Shown here piece after piece: positions 25,401 to 33,225 of a DNA stretch of 64,000 nucleotides. This DNA comes from Mesorhizobium sp. M3A.F.Ca.ET.080.04.2.1 (lineage in GTDB: Bacteria > Pseudomonadota > Alphaproteobacteria > Rhizobiales > Rhizobiaceae). Under the pieces are notes generated by a model. The model worked only from the letters and a program-made list of their open reading frames with translations. It made no database searches and was not told where the DNA came from. Numbering within the stretch: position 1 is the stretch's first letter; each line of letters opens with the position of its first letter. The stretch lies in the NCBI RefSeq assembly GCF_003952525.1, contig NZ_CP034451.1, positions 1,922,001 to 1,986,000 of the forward strand. The letters run 5' to 3'. The position numbers were made by a program, and so were the translations under genes.

Positions 25401-25628
25401 GTTGACGACCTGGTCTTCCATGTCCTGGATCGAGGCGCCCGGCCAGATCGCTTGCACCACCATGATGCGGAAGGTGAAATCCGGGTCTTCCTTCTGGCCC
25501 ATGCGCATCAGGCCCAGCGCACCGGCAACGATGATCAGGCCGAACAGGAAACGGGCGATGCTCGGATGTCCGATCGCCCAACGCGAGAGATTGAAGGGGC
25601 GCTTCTCAGTGCTGCTGTCGGTGGTCAT
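22479..25628 (-). CDS. RND-family efflux transporter permease (AcrB/MdtB-like)
   Basis: 1049 residues from the ATG at 25628, which is preferred over an upstream in-frame ATG at 25733 because the protein begins in the normal way (MTTDSSTEKRPFNLSRWAI, then FLFGLIIVAGAL). Two repeated halves with about 12 membrane segments; the membrane motif LGLLVDDAMIVVEMMERKLEEG contains the paired Asp residues used for proton relay. The large periplasmic loops match the multidrug-type (HAE) subfamily. It lies downstream of the fusion protein gene and TetR regulator in the same direction. No outer-membrane channel gene is nearby. Substrates unknown. Confidence 0.9.
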   Translation of the reverse strand: MTTDSSTEKRPFNLSRWAIGHPSIARFLFGLIIVAGALGLMRMGQKEDPDFTFRIMVVQAIWPGASIQDMEDQVVNKIERKLQETPHLDFVRSYTRAGSAIITLQVKGDTNPEEVKDAFYQVRKKVGDIASDLPQGLLGPYFNDEFGDTFITLHSISGDGFTYPELKKFAIQARDMLLTTPGVEKAVIIGDQPEKIYVDVSSKALAERGLTILDLQNAIKGQNAVDPAGSVDTGLRSVRISVEGDVTKAADIRELRLRSGNQVTRLGDIATVTSGLEDPFERKYRFNGHESVQVGVVMAKGFNVRDVGKDVEATYKRFEEGLPYGVAVDQISDQPEVVKDAVNEFMEALGEALLIVLVVSFLSIGWRSGLVIAIAIPLVLAATFAIMYEIGIDLQRISLGALIIALGLLVDDAMIVVEMMERKLEEGLVKIEAASFAYSSTAFPMLTGTLITTAGFIPVGFAASTAGEYVRTLFYVVGIALVVSWFVAVYFTPWLGHMILKQRKHAGSHHDVFDTGFYRRLRATVTWAVRHRIIVLVMTLVTFGTSLWAFQFIPQNFFPQSSRPEILVDLWLPEGTSIKEVEKQAKALEAKMMDDQDKRFIATYIGEGAPRFFLPLDQQLRNPNFAQLLVMAKDEPARERLILKLRGILAEDFPSIRAKVDRLFLGPPTGWPVQMRVMGPDRKEVRRIADEVKERFQANPLLGAVHDDWLEPVPAMKLVIDQDRARALGVTSQRIRQMLQATMAGAPLDDFRDGEETVSIVAREPDATRHLLSSVDSVYIPTDFGGSVPLSQVAKVVPVMEQGIEWRRDRLPTITVRGTLPDGVQSNDVVTKMYNDIRNLRAGLAPGYKIEIQGGAEDSAESQASIAAKAPIMLAIIVILLMVQLQHFGKAMLVLATGPLGIIGAAAALLISGAPFGFVAILGVIALLGIIMRNSIILVDQIDQDIAAGMERSEAIVGAAVRRFRPIMLTALTAVLALIPISRAVFWGPLAYAMMGGILVATVLTILVLPAGYALFFGREPKKAEAEEQTPEPADIEGIERPQLALAAE

Positions 25629-25692
25629 GGCACAAGTCCAGTCCAATTGGTCGGCAAGGCACGCTTGCCGTTTAGTCGTGATGTCTCTGTCG

Positions 25693-25810
25693 GGTTTCCG
25701 GGCGACAGGGCCCTGCGGCGGAGAGACGCGCAATCGCTCTGGAGCGGCATGGACGCGGGGGAGCCATCATGCCGGCATCTTGGCGATCGGGCGCCTGTCG
25801 CCCGGAAACC
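25693..25810. repeat. Long-armed inverted repeat in the MFP-RND intercistronic gap
   Basis: Perfect 17-bp arms GGTTTCCGGGCGACAGG (25693-25709) and its complement (25794-25810) flank 84 bases. The element fills half of the 224-base gap between the fusion-protein and RND genes. As RNA this would fold into a long-range stem. No coding potential was seen in it. It could be a degenerate mobile repeat or a processing site. Confidence 0.6.
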
Positions 25811-25852
25811 GTGGCCTGCCCGGCCCTCGGCGAGGCAGGCATTTCTTCGTCG

Positions 25853-27004
25853 CTAGCGCACGCTGCTGGTTGCCGCGACGTCGTCGCTCGCCGAGGCGGA
25901 TTGCTGCTCTGCATCGCCCGAGAGCTTGACCTTGAGATTTTCGGTCATGAACTGGGTGCCGGCCGCCACCACCACGTCGCCCTGCTTCAGGCCGTCCGCC
26001 ACAGCGACACCGTCGGCGGTGAAATTGGCAACCCTGATCGGGCGCGGATGCACCGTCTCCGAGGCGCGGTCGACCGTCCAGACGATCTGCTTGCCGTCCT
26101 TTTCGGTCATCGCGGTCAGCGGGATCGACACCAACTGAGCCTTGCTGCCGACGGTCGCCTCGACATTGGCGGTCATGCCGAGCAGGACCCGCGGGTCGTT
26201 GGGCAGCGAGACACGAACCGCGAACGTGCGCGATTGCGGATCGGCGCTGCCGGCGACCTCGCGGACCTTGCCGTCGAGGACGAGCGCGTCGTCCGACCAG
26301 AAGCTCGCCTTGACATCCTTGCCCGGCTTGAAGCCGGCAATATCCATCTCCGGCACAGCGATCAGCACCTCCTTCTCACCGTCGACAGCCACCGTCATCA
26401 CCGGCGTGCCGGCGCCGACCACCTGGCCGATATCGGCCGAGATGGTAGTGACGATGCCGTCTTCACTGGCCTTGAGATCGGTGTAGCGAACCTGGTTCTG
26501 CGCCTGGGCCAGGGTCGAACGGGCGGCATCGCGCGTCGCCACGGCCTGGTCATAGGTGAGCACAGCCTGATCGAGCTGCGACTTCGGCGCGAAATTCTTG
26601 GCATAGAGCTGCTCGGCGCGCTTCCTGGCGAGATCGACGGTCTCGACCTGCCGTTCGGCGGCGTCGAGGCTCGCCTTCGCGCTCTTCACCGACAGCTCGT
26701 AGTCGGACGGATCGACGCGGGCGAGCACGTCGCCGGCATTGACATGCTGGCCAATGTCGACGAGGCGCTCGGTTACCTTGCCGGCTATGCGGAAGCCGAG
26801 ATTCATCTCGGTACGGGCGCGCACGGAACCGGAATAGTCGAGCTGGCGGGTGGTCTGCGCCTCACCGATCTCGACGATCTTGACCGGCCGGATGACTTCC
26901 TGAACTTCCGCCTTCTTCTCTTGGCTGCAGCCGGCAAGCCCGAGCGCCGCGACGATGAGGCCGGCGACCGGCAGCCTGCGGAGGACGAAACTGGACAAAG
27001 ACAC
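25853..27004 (-). CDS. RND efflux periplasmic adaptor (membrane fusion) lipoprotein
   Basis: 383 residues. A lipoprotein signal is clear: hydrophobic run then LGLAGC with the lipidated Cys at residue 26. The next part (VRARTEMNLGFRIAGKVTERLVDIGQHVNAGDVLARVD) is the biotinyl-lipoyl-like half-motif, followed by a coiled-coil hairpin and the second half motif (LKASEDGIVTTISADIGQVV), typical HlyD/AcrA-type fusion proteins. The C-terminus is Ser/Ala-rich. It would bridge the RND pump (22479) to an unlinked outer-membrane channel. It lies 55 bases downstream of the TetR gene. Confidence 0.9.
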   Translation of the reverse strand: MSLSSFVLRRLPVAGLIVAALGLAGCSQEKKAEVQEVIRPVKIVEIGEAQTTRQLDYSGSVRARTEMNLGFRIAGKVTERLVDIGQHVNAGDVLARVDPSDYELSVKSAKASLDAAERQVETVDLARKRAEQLYAKNFAPKSQLDQAVLTYDQAVATRDAARSTLAQAQNQVRYTDLKASEDGIVTTISADIGQVVGAGTPVMTVAVDGEKEVLIAVPEMDIAGFKPGKDVKASFWSDDALVLDGKVREVAGSADPQSRTFAVRVSLPNDPRVLLGMTANVEATVGSKAQLVSIPLTAMTEKDGKQIVWTVDRASETVHPRPIRVANFTADGVAVADGLKQGDVVVAAGTQFMTENLKVKLSGDAEQQSASASDDVAATSSVR

Positions 27005-27059
27005 CTTAGCACTCCCGAAGTGGAGATGATCGTCGACACCGGCACCCGGCGGGCGGCGG

Positions 27060-27665
27060 CTATTTCAAGGCTCTGATGGCAAAATCGATGAGGTCGTCGG
27101 GCATCGCCCGGTTGGTCTTGGCCAGGCATTGCGCGACCATCTGCGGATGGCACAGGATGACAGTGGAAGCGCCAAAGCAGCGGGAGGCAATGACCGGATC
27201 CTGCTCCCTGAACTCGCCGGCCGCGATGCCGTCGCGGATCACCTCGGCGAGGAGGTCGTGGATGCGGTCGACATGCTTGTCGATGACGCCCCAGTCGCGC
27301 TCCAGCGCGACGATGACCATCTCATGCACCTTCTGCTCGTCGAGCATGACCTCGAGCGTCATCTTGTACTGCGCGTGAACGTAGCGGCGCAGCCGCTCCT
27401 CGGCGCTGAGCGGCAGGCGCGAAATCTCGTAAGCCATGGCGTAGCTGGCGCCGAGCATGCGGCCGCATACGGCCTGGTGGATTTCGACCTTGGAGGCGAA
27501 GAAGCGATAGATGTTGGCCGGCGACATGCCGAGCTCGCGGGCAATGTCGGCGACGTTGGTCTTGCCGTAGCCGTAGTGCCTGAACAGGCGTTCCGCGCAA
27601 TCGAGAATGCGAGTCACATTCTCCTGTCTGGCGGGATCGGAAACGATGTGGGCGGCTTCTGACAT
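27060..27665 (-). CDS. TetR/AcrR-family regulator of the RND operon
   Basis: 201 residues. The N-terminal helix-turn-helix (RILDCAERLFRHYGYGKTNVADIARELGMSPANIYRFFASK) is the classical TetR pattern; the rest is a ligand-binding helical domain. It is the first gene of the pump operon on the minus strand. A 28-base palindrome (27684-27711) lies 18 bases upstream of its start, so autorepression with joint control of the fusion protein and pump is likely. The inducer is unknown. Confidence 0.88.
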   Translation of the reverse strand: MSEAAHIVSDPARQENVTRILDCAERLFRHYGYGKTNVADIARELGMSPANIYRFFASKVEIHQAVCGRMLGASYAMAYEISRLPLSAEERLRRYVHAQYKMTLEVMLDEQKVHEMVIVALERDWGVIDKHVDRIHDLLAEVIRDGIAAGEFREQDPVIASRCFGASTVILCHPQMVAQCLAKTNRAMPDDLIDFAIRALK

Positions 27666-27683
27666 AACTCTCTGTCGTTTGAT

Positions 27684-27711
27684 GAGTGACGAATTTCAAT
27701 TTTCGTCACTC
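27684..27711 (-). promoter_or_regulatory. TetR-type operator upstream of the RND operon
   Basis: Perfect 10-bp arms GAGTGACGAA (27684-27693) and TTCGTCACTC (27702-27711) separated by 8 bases, 18 bases upstream of the regulator start. Arm length, symmetry and position fit a TetR/AcrR dimer site that overlaps the promoter. Confidence 0.6.
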
Positions 27712-27835
27712 GTAAATCGAAACGAGCGAAATGTCAACGCGGATTCGACGTACGCGTATAATTGGTGACAGATGGTGACAGGCGGGGAGCGCGGGCGGGG
27801 GTGCGGCGTGAAAACCTCGAGCACAGCGATCCTTC

Positions 27836-27995
27836 GCGCCCCCTCTGTCCTGCCGGACATCTCCCCCACTTGGGGGAAGATCGGAAGCTTCGATGCAGGC
27901 GCTATATGCTGCGACGTCGGAGATTGGCGAAGGCCAAGGTGATGGCCAATCTCCCCATCTGTGGGGGAGATGTCCGGCAGGACAGAGGGGGGCGC
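27836..27995. repeat. Long inverted repeat (intergenic palindromic element)
   Basis: Arms of about 34-35 bases at 27836-27869 and 27961-27995 are perfect complements apart from one extra C/G (5 versus 6 in a run). They start GCGCCCCC, contain CTGTCCTGCCGGACATC and end CTCCCCCAC. An inner pair AGATTGGC/GCCAATCT (27921-27928, 27945-27952) adds a second stem. I associate this arm sequence with a multicopy intergenic repeat of Mesorhizobium. It occupies most of the 367-base gap; no gene seen there. Confidence 0.65.
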
Positions 27996-28032
27996 TAGCC
28001 CGCCGACGTCGAAATTCCTAGCCTCGCCGAGC

Positions 28033-29673
28033 TCACGCCCCCTTGGCCATTTCCCGCAGCCTGAACTTCTGAATCTTGCCCGTCGAGGTCTTGGGAATCT
28101 CCGCGAACACCACCGCCTTCGGCACCTTGAAGCGGGCGAGCAAGCCTCGGCAATGTTCGATGATCTCGGCCTCGCTCGCGGTCTTGCCGGGCTTCAGCTC
28201 GACATAGGCGAGCGGCACCTCGCCCCATTTCTCGTCGGCGCGCGCCACCACGCCGCAGGACGCGACGGAGGGATGCTTGTAGAGCGCGTCCTCAACCTCG
28301 ATGGACGAGATGTTCTCGCCGCCCGAGATGATGATGTCCTTGGAGCGGTCCTTGAGCTGGATATAGCCGTCTGGGTGCATGACGCCGAGATCGCCCGAAT
28401 GGAACCAGCCGCCGGCGAAGGCCTCGTCGGTCGCCTTGCGGTTCTTCAGATAACCCTTCATGACGATGTTGCCGCGGAACATGACCTCGCCGATGGTCTC
28501 GCCGTCGGCAGGCGTCTCCGCCATCGTCTCGGGGTCCATCACCGTCAGACCCTCGAGCGCAGCATAGCGCACGCCCTGGCGCGCCTTTTTTGCCGTTCGG
28601 GGCCCTTTTTCCAGTTCGTCCCACTCGTTGTGCCATTCGTTGACGACCGCCGGGCCGTAGGTCTCGGTCAGCCCATAGAGATGGGTGACGGCAAAGCCGG
28701 CATCGGCCATGCCGGAGAGCACGGCTTCGGGCGGCGGCGCGGCGGCGGTGTTGAAGGTGACGGTCTGCGGGAACTGGCGCTTGTCCTCGTCCTTCGCGTT
28801 GATCAGCACCGACATGACGATCGGTGCGCCGCAGAGATGGGTGACGCCATGGTCGGCGATGGCATCATACATCGGTTTCGCCCGCACCCAGCGCAGGCAG
28901 ACATGGGTGCCGGCCTGCACGGCAAGCGTCCAGGGGAAGCACCAGCCGTTGCAATGGAACATCGGCAACGTCCAGAGATAGACTGCGTGCTTGGCCATGC
29001 CGGCATGGATTGTGTTGGCATAGGCCATCAGCGCCGCGCCGCGATGATGGTAGACGACGCCTTTCGGATTGCCAGTTGTCCCGGAGGTGTAGTTCAGCGA
29101 GATGGCGTCCCACTCGTCGTCGGGCAACGACCAGGCGAATGCTTCGTCACCTTCAGCGACGAAGTCTTCGTAGTCGAGCGTGCCGATCCGCTCGCCTTTG
29201 GGATAGGGCGCATCGGCCGCGTAGTCGGGATCGTCGTAGTCGATGACCAATGGCTTGACCTTGGCCAATGCCAGCGCCTGGCTGACGATGCCCGAGAACT
29301 CGCGGTCGACGATCAGCAGCTTGGTGTCGGCATGGTCGAGTTGGAAGGCGAGCACGGCAGCGTCGAGCCGGGTGTTCAGCGAATGCAGCACTGCCTTTGT
29401 CATCGGCACGCCGAAATGCGCTTCCAGCATGGGCGGGGTGTTCGACAGCATCACCGTCACGGTGTCGCCTTTGCCTATCCCACGTTTCGAAAGCGCCGAG
29501 GCGAGCTTCAGCGAACGGCGCCAGAAATCGCGATAGGAGATGCGCCGGCTGCCATGAATAATGGCGACATGATCGGGATAGGTCTTGGCCGCCCGCTCCA
29601 GATAGGTCAGCGGCGTCAGCGGCTGGTGGTTGGCGGCGTTGCGGTCGAGATCCTGTTCGTAGGGATTGGCCAT
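28033..29673 (-). CDS. AMP-binding acyl-CoA synthetase
   Basis: 546 residues of the ANL (AMP-forming ligase) superfamily. The ATP-binding P-loop SLNYTSGTTGNPKGVVYHHRG is present near residue 190. HLYGLTETYGP and WFHSGDLGVMHPDGYIQLKDRSKDIIISGGENI are the A5 and A8 motifs, and PKTSTGKIQK near the end carries the catalytic Lys. It activates a carboxylic acid as an adenylate and transfers it to CoA. Sequence style is close to medium-chain acyl-CoA or 3-methylmercaptopropionyl-CoA ligases; the acyl chain cannot be told. Single gene, divergent from the SorC regulator at 29879. Confidence 0.88.
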   Translation of the reverse strand: MANPYEQDLDRNAANHQPLTPLTYLERAAKTYPDHVAIIHGSRRISYRDFWRRSLKLASALSKRGIGKGDTVTVMLSNTPPMLEAHFGVPMTKAVLHSLNTRLDAAVLAFQLDHADTKLLIVDREFSGIVSQALALAKVKPLVIDYDDPDYAADAPYPKGERIGTLDYEDFVAEGDEAFAWSLPDDEWDAISLNYTSGTTGNPKGVVYHHRGAALMAYANTIHAGMAKHAVYLWTLPMFHCNGWCFPWTLAVQAGTHVCLRWVRAKPMYDAIADHGVTHLCGAPIVMSVLINAKDEDKRQFPQTVTFNTAAAPPPEAVLSGMADAGFAVTHLYGLTETYGPAVVNEWHNEWDELEKGPRTAKKARQGVRYAALEGLTVMDPETMAETPADGETIGEVMFRGNIVMKGYLKNRKATDEAFAGGWFHSGDLGVMHPDGYIQLKDRSKDIIISGGENISSIEVEDALYKHPSVASCGVVARADEKWGEVPLAYVELKPGKTASEAEIIEHCRGLLARFKVPKAVVFAEIPKTSTGKIQKFRLREMAKGA

Positions 29674-29832
29674 CCCGTCCTCCCCAGAGTGCTTTTCGTG
29701 CTTTCTAGCCGCATGGCGGCAATCATGCCATCCCCCGCGAACGGCGGGAAAATGCTATGATATGGGCGTCTGGCAGAATGCCTCGTTTCGAGCCAATCCT
29801 GCAGACCGACAAATCATGCCGATAATGCCGAT

Positions 29833-29861
29833 TTGACTTTTGTCGAGAGCCGTGACTAATG
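29833..29861 (+). promoter_or_regulatory. Promoter upstream of the second SorC regulator
   Basis: TTGACT (29833-29838), 17-base spacer and CTAATG (29856-29861) form a sigma-70-type promoter 18 bases upstream of the ATG at 29879, which follows GAGGAGA. Confidence 0.4.
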
Positions 29862-29878
29862 TCAGTCGAGGAGACGGC

Positions 29879-30844
29879 ATGGCGATCCGACCGGCAGAAC
29901 AGCTCATCCACAAGGCCGCCTGGCTTTACTATGCCCATGGCCTTCGCCAGGACGAAGTGGCGACCCAGCTCAAGATTTCGCGGGCGTCCGTCGCCATGTA
30001 TCTGCGCAAGGCGCGCGAGACCGGCATCGTCAACATCTCGACCTCGACGCAGCTGTTCACCGATGACGTGACCGCGCGCAGACTGGAGGACGCCTTCGCG
30101 CTCGACGCCGTATGGATCGCGCCGGAAAATGCCTATGTCGCCGATCCCTCGACCGACATAGCAGTGCTGGCGGCGAGCGTCTTTCTGGAGCTGGTGAAGA
30201 AAGGCGATCGCATCGGCGTCGCCTGGGGCCGCACCGTCTACACCATCGCCGACATCATGTCCTATGCCGACCTGCAGGACGTCACGGTGGTGCAGCTCTG
30301 CGGCAATCTCGGCGCGCCCTATTCCTACCGGCCCGACCAGTGCACGATGGAGATCGCGCGCCGGCTGAACGCCAAGGGCCTGAATTTCTACGCGCCCCTG
30401 GTGCTCTCGACCGAGGAACTGGCAAAGGGCCTGCGCGCCGAGCCGGTGATCCGCGACCAGCTTGCCGGGATCAGCAACTGCGACCTGGCGCTGTATTCCG
30501 TGGGCACGGTCGATTCGGACAGCCATGTCGTGAAATGCGGCGCGCTCAATCCCGCCGAAATGCGCGACTTGCGCAGCCGAGGTGCTGCCGGCGTCATCGC
30601 CGGACAGATCATCGACCAGAAAGGCGAAGCGCTCGACTGCAGCTACAACCGACGCGTCATTTCCGCCGAGCTCGCGTCGCTGCGCGCCATCGAGAAGCGG
30701 CTGATGGTGGTGCAGGAGGACAGCAAGTTCGAGCCGCTGCTGGCGGCTATGACCGGTGGACTCTGCACGCATCTGGTGATCGGCGCCCGCATGGCCGAAC
30801 GCCTTCTCGAGCACGCCGGAATGGCCAGCAAGAAGGCTTCCTAG
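29879..30844 (+). CDS. SorC/DeoR-family sugar-binding transcriptional regulator
   Basis: 321 residues from ATG 29879 with GAGGAGA before it; a GTG at 29840 is rejected. Helix-turn-helix HKAAWLYYAHGLRQDEVATQLKI, then the SorC effector domain with KGDRIGVAWGRTVYTI and YSVGTVDSDS. The family binds a phosphorylated sugar. It precedes a fused aldolase/SDR gene by 84 bases, and the ABC importer and mtnKA lie further down, so it is the natural candidate regulator of this whole region, including the palindrome at 38079. That link is inferred. Confidence 0.85.
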   Translation: MAIRPAEQLIHKAAWLYYAHGLRQDEVATQLKISRASVAMYLRKARETGIVNISTSTQLFTDDVTARRLEDAFALDAVWIAPENAYVADPSTDIAVLAASVFLELVKKGDRIGVAWGRTVYTIADIMSYADLQDVTVVQLCGNLGAPYSYRPDQCTMEIARRLNAKGLNFYAPLVLSTEELAKGLRAEPVIRDQLAGISNCDLALYSVGTVDSDSHVVKCGALNPAEMRDLRSRGAAGVIAGQIIDQKGEALDCSYNRRVISAELASLRAIEKRLMVVQEDSKFEPLLAAMTGGLCTHLVIGARMAERLLEHAGMASKKAS

Positions 30845-30928
30845 AAGAATCACCCTCGCCGCTTCTGTCATCAGGACGTCGCGGCCTATGTTTCATGAGC
30901 AGCAAGAAGACGGACATCGGACGGAGAA

Positions 30929-32983
30929 ATGAAGAACCTTTGGAACGACGCCGACGCGGAAAAGATGGTTGCGGACTATGGCAGGAAGGGCGTCAGCCGC
31001 GACCTGGCGCTGCGCGTCTACACGACCCGCCTTCTTGGCGGCGAGCCGCGGCTGGTGCTGCATGGCGGCGGCAATACCTCGTGCAAGACCAGGGCCACCG
31101 ACCTCATCGGCGACGAGTGGGACGTGCTCTGCGTCAAGGGCAGCGGCTGGGACATGGCTATCATCGAGCCACAGGGACTGCCGGCGGTGAAGATGGGCGC
31201 GCTGCTGAAAGCCCGCGCTCTTGCCAAGCTTTCGGACGAGGACATGGTGGCGCTGCAGCGCTCCAACCTCATCGACCCTTCCTCGCCAAACCCGTCGGTC
31301 GAGACGCTGCTCCACGCCTTCCTGCCGCACAAATTCGTCGATCACACGCATTCGACTGCCGTTCTCGCCATTGTCGACCAGGAAGACAGCAAGGCGCTGG
31401 TGAAGACGGTGTTCGGCGAGAAGATGGGCTACGTGCCCTACATCATGCCAGGCTTCGACCTGGCCAAGGCAGCCGGCGATGTCTTTGACGCCGACCCGAG
31501 CGTCGAGGGCCTGATCCTCGACAAGCACGGCATCTTCACCTTCGGCGACGATGCCAAACAGGCTTACGACCGGATGATCCATTATGTGACCGCCGCCGAG
31601 GACTATGTCGCGAAGAACGGCAAGGCCAAGGCGGCAAAGGCGGCGCTGCCGGCGAAACTGGCCAGGCCGAGCGATATCGCGCCGATGCTGCGCGGCGCGG
31701 TGGCGGTTGCGCGCGGCGAAGGCCGCTTCGACCGCATGATCAGCGATTTCCGCACATCCGATGCGATCGTCGATTTCGTCAATTCGGCCGGGATCGCCGA
31801 GCTGGCCGGACGCGGCGTGTCGACGCCGGATCTTTCGATCCGCATCAAGACCGGGCCGATGGCTGTGCCGGCGCCAGACGCCGACGCGCTCGGCGACTAC
31901 AAGGCCGTCATCCGAAGCCATGTCGAGGCTTTCGCCAAGGATTACCGCGCCTATTTCGAGGCCAATGACGCGCTCGACAACGTCAAGCGCACCATGCTCG
32001 ACCCGATGCCGCGGCTGACGCTGGTCCCGGGCCTCGGCATGTTCGGTCATGGCCGCACATTGAAGGATGCCAAGATCGCCTCGGACATCGGCGAGATGTG
32101 GATCGAAGCGGTGCGCGGTGCGGAGGCCATCGGCCATTTCCAGCCGCTCTCCAAGGCCGACCTCTTCCCGCTCGAATACTGGTCGCTGGAGCAGGCCAAG
32201 CTCGCCTCCAACAAGCCGAAGCCGCTGACCGGCCAGATCGTGCTGATCACCGGCGGCGGCGGCGCGATCGGCGCCGCGACGGCCAAGCTCTTCGCCGCCA
32301 ACGGCGCGCATGCGGTTGTCGTCGACCTCGATCCCGCCAAGGCCGCGGAGGCGGCAAAGGCGGCCGGAAACAATTCGATCGGCGTCGGCGCCGACATCAC
32401 CAATCCGGCCGAGATGCGGGCTGCCTTCGACAAAGCGGTCGCGGTCTATGGCGGCGTCGACATCCTGGTCTCCAACGCCGGGGCTGCCTGGGAAGGACGG
32501 ATCGGCGAGCTCGACGACGCCACCCTGCGCAAGAGCTTCGAGCTCAATTTCTTCGCCCATCAGTCGGCGGCGCAGAATGCGGTGCGCATCATGCTGGAAC
32601 AGGGCACCGGCGGCGTGCTGCTTTTCAACACCTCCAAGCAGGCGATCAATCCCGGGCCGAAATTCGGCGCCTACGGCCTGCCGAAGGCCGCAACCTTGTT
32701 TTTGTCCAGGCAATATGCGCTGGACTATGGCGCGCATGGCATCCGCTCCAACGCGGTCAACGCCGATCGCATCCGCTCGGGTCTGCTGACCGACTTCATG
32801 ATTGCCAGCCGCTCCGGCGCGCGCGGCGTGTCGGAGAAGGAATACATGTCCGGCAACCTGCTCGGACAGGAGGTGACGGCCGAGGACGTGGCGCAGGCCT
32901 TCCTGCATCAGGCGCTCGCCGATCGCACCACCGCCGACGTGACGACGGTGGACGGCGGGAATATTGCGGCGGCGCTGCGGTAG
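30929..32983 (+). CDS. Fused class II aldolase / short-chain dehydrogenase (RhaD-like)
   Basis: 684 residues, two domains. The N-terminal part (to about 430) is a fuculose/rhamnulose-1-phosphate-type class II aldolase with HGGGNTS (45-51), KGSGWDMA, PSVETLLHAF (Glu125) and the metal-binding His-Thr-His at 139-141. The C-terminal part (435-684) is a complete SDR: TGGGGAIGAA, SNAG, active-site Tyr582 and Lys586 in YGLPK. The best-known relative is the rhizobial RhaD fusion, which cleaves rhamnulose-1-phosphate and oxidises lactaldehyde. There is no rhamnose isomerase or kinase here. With mtnK and mtnA nearby, 5-methylthioribulose- or 5-deoxyribulose-1-phosphate is the more likely substrate, an inference. 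Confidence 0.85.
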   Translation: MKNLWNDADAEKMVADYGRKGVSRDLALRVYTTRLLGGEPRLVLHGGGNTSCKTRATDLIGDEWDVLCVKGSGWDMAIIEPQGLPAVKMGALLKARALAKLSDEDMVALQRSNLIDPSSPNPSVETLLHAFLPHKFVDHTHSTAVLAIVDQEDSKALVKTVFGEKMGYVPYIMPGFDLAKAAGDVFDADPSVEGLILDKHGIFTFGDDAKQAYDRMIHYVTAAEDYVAKNGKAKAAKAALPAKLARPSDIAPMLRGAVAVARGEGRFDRMISDFRTSDAIVDFVNSAGIAELAGRGVSTPDLSIRIKTGPMAVPAPDADALGDYKAVIRSHVEAFAKDYRAYFEANDALDNVKRTMLDPMPRLTLVPGLGMFGHGRTLKDAKIASDIGEMWIEAVRGAEAIGHFQPLSKADLFPLEYWSLEQAKLASNKPKPLTGQIVLITGGGGAIGAATAKLFAANGAHAVVVDLDPAKAAEAAKAAGNNSIGVGADITNPAEMRAAFDKAVAVYGGVDILVSNAGAAWEGRIGELDDATLRKSFELNFFAHQSAAQNAVRIMLEQGTGGVLLFNTSKQAINPGPKFGAYGLPKAATLFLSRQYALDYGAHGIRSNAVNADRIRSGLLTDFMIASRSGARGVSEKEYMSGNLLGQEVTAEDVAQAFLHQALADRTTADVTTVDGGNIAAALR

Positions 32984-33004
32984 GCGTCGAAGCAGCACCC
33001 CAGC

Positions 33005-33031
33005 AAAAGAGCGGCCTCGAGCCGCTCTTTT
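33005..33031 (+). terminator. Rho-independent terminator after the aldolase/SDR gene
   Basis: Perfect 11-bp stem AAAAGAGCGGC (33005-33015) / GCCGCTCTTTT (33021-33031), 5-base loop, followed by CTTTTG. It separates the aldolase from the D-Ala-D-Ala ligase gene. The same stem recurs at 34311-34338. Confidence 0.75.
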
Positions 33032-33141
33032 CTTTTGCCGCCCCGCGCAATTGAAGGCCTGCGCTACCGCCCCTGCCCTGACCGGCCAAAATCCCGCTTC
33101 AATCTTTTCCTTGGGTCGACGGCTTGAATGCGAAACGGAAT

Positions 33142-33160
33142 CTCGTATACGAGTATACGA
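33142..33160 (+). promoter_or_regulatory. Candidate GntR-type operator upstream of ddl
   Basis: Overlapping palindromes: CTCGTATACGAG (33142-33153) and TCGTATAC-GA-GTATACGA (33143-33160). Sites with a GTATAC core are typical of FCD/FadR-type GntR regulators. It lies 66 bases upstream of the ddl ATG. No such regulator is encoded nearby. Confidence 0.5.
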
Positions 33161-33225
33161 TATGCCTCTTCGCCGCCGCGGCGTCGGGGTCAGTTTCCAA
33201 CCCCCGATCATTGGTGGAGATGTCC

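Noticed and set aside
24036..25856. Plus-strand open frame of ~600 codons opposite the RND gene
   Set aside because: Shadow of the RND pump gene; biased composition and no start signal.
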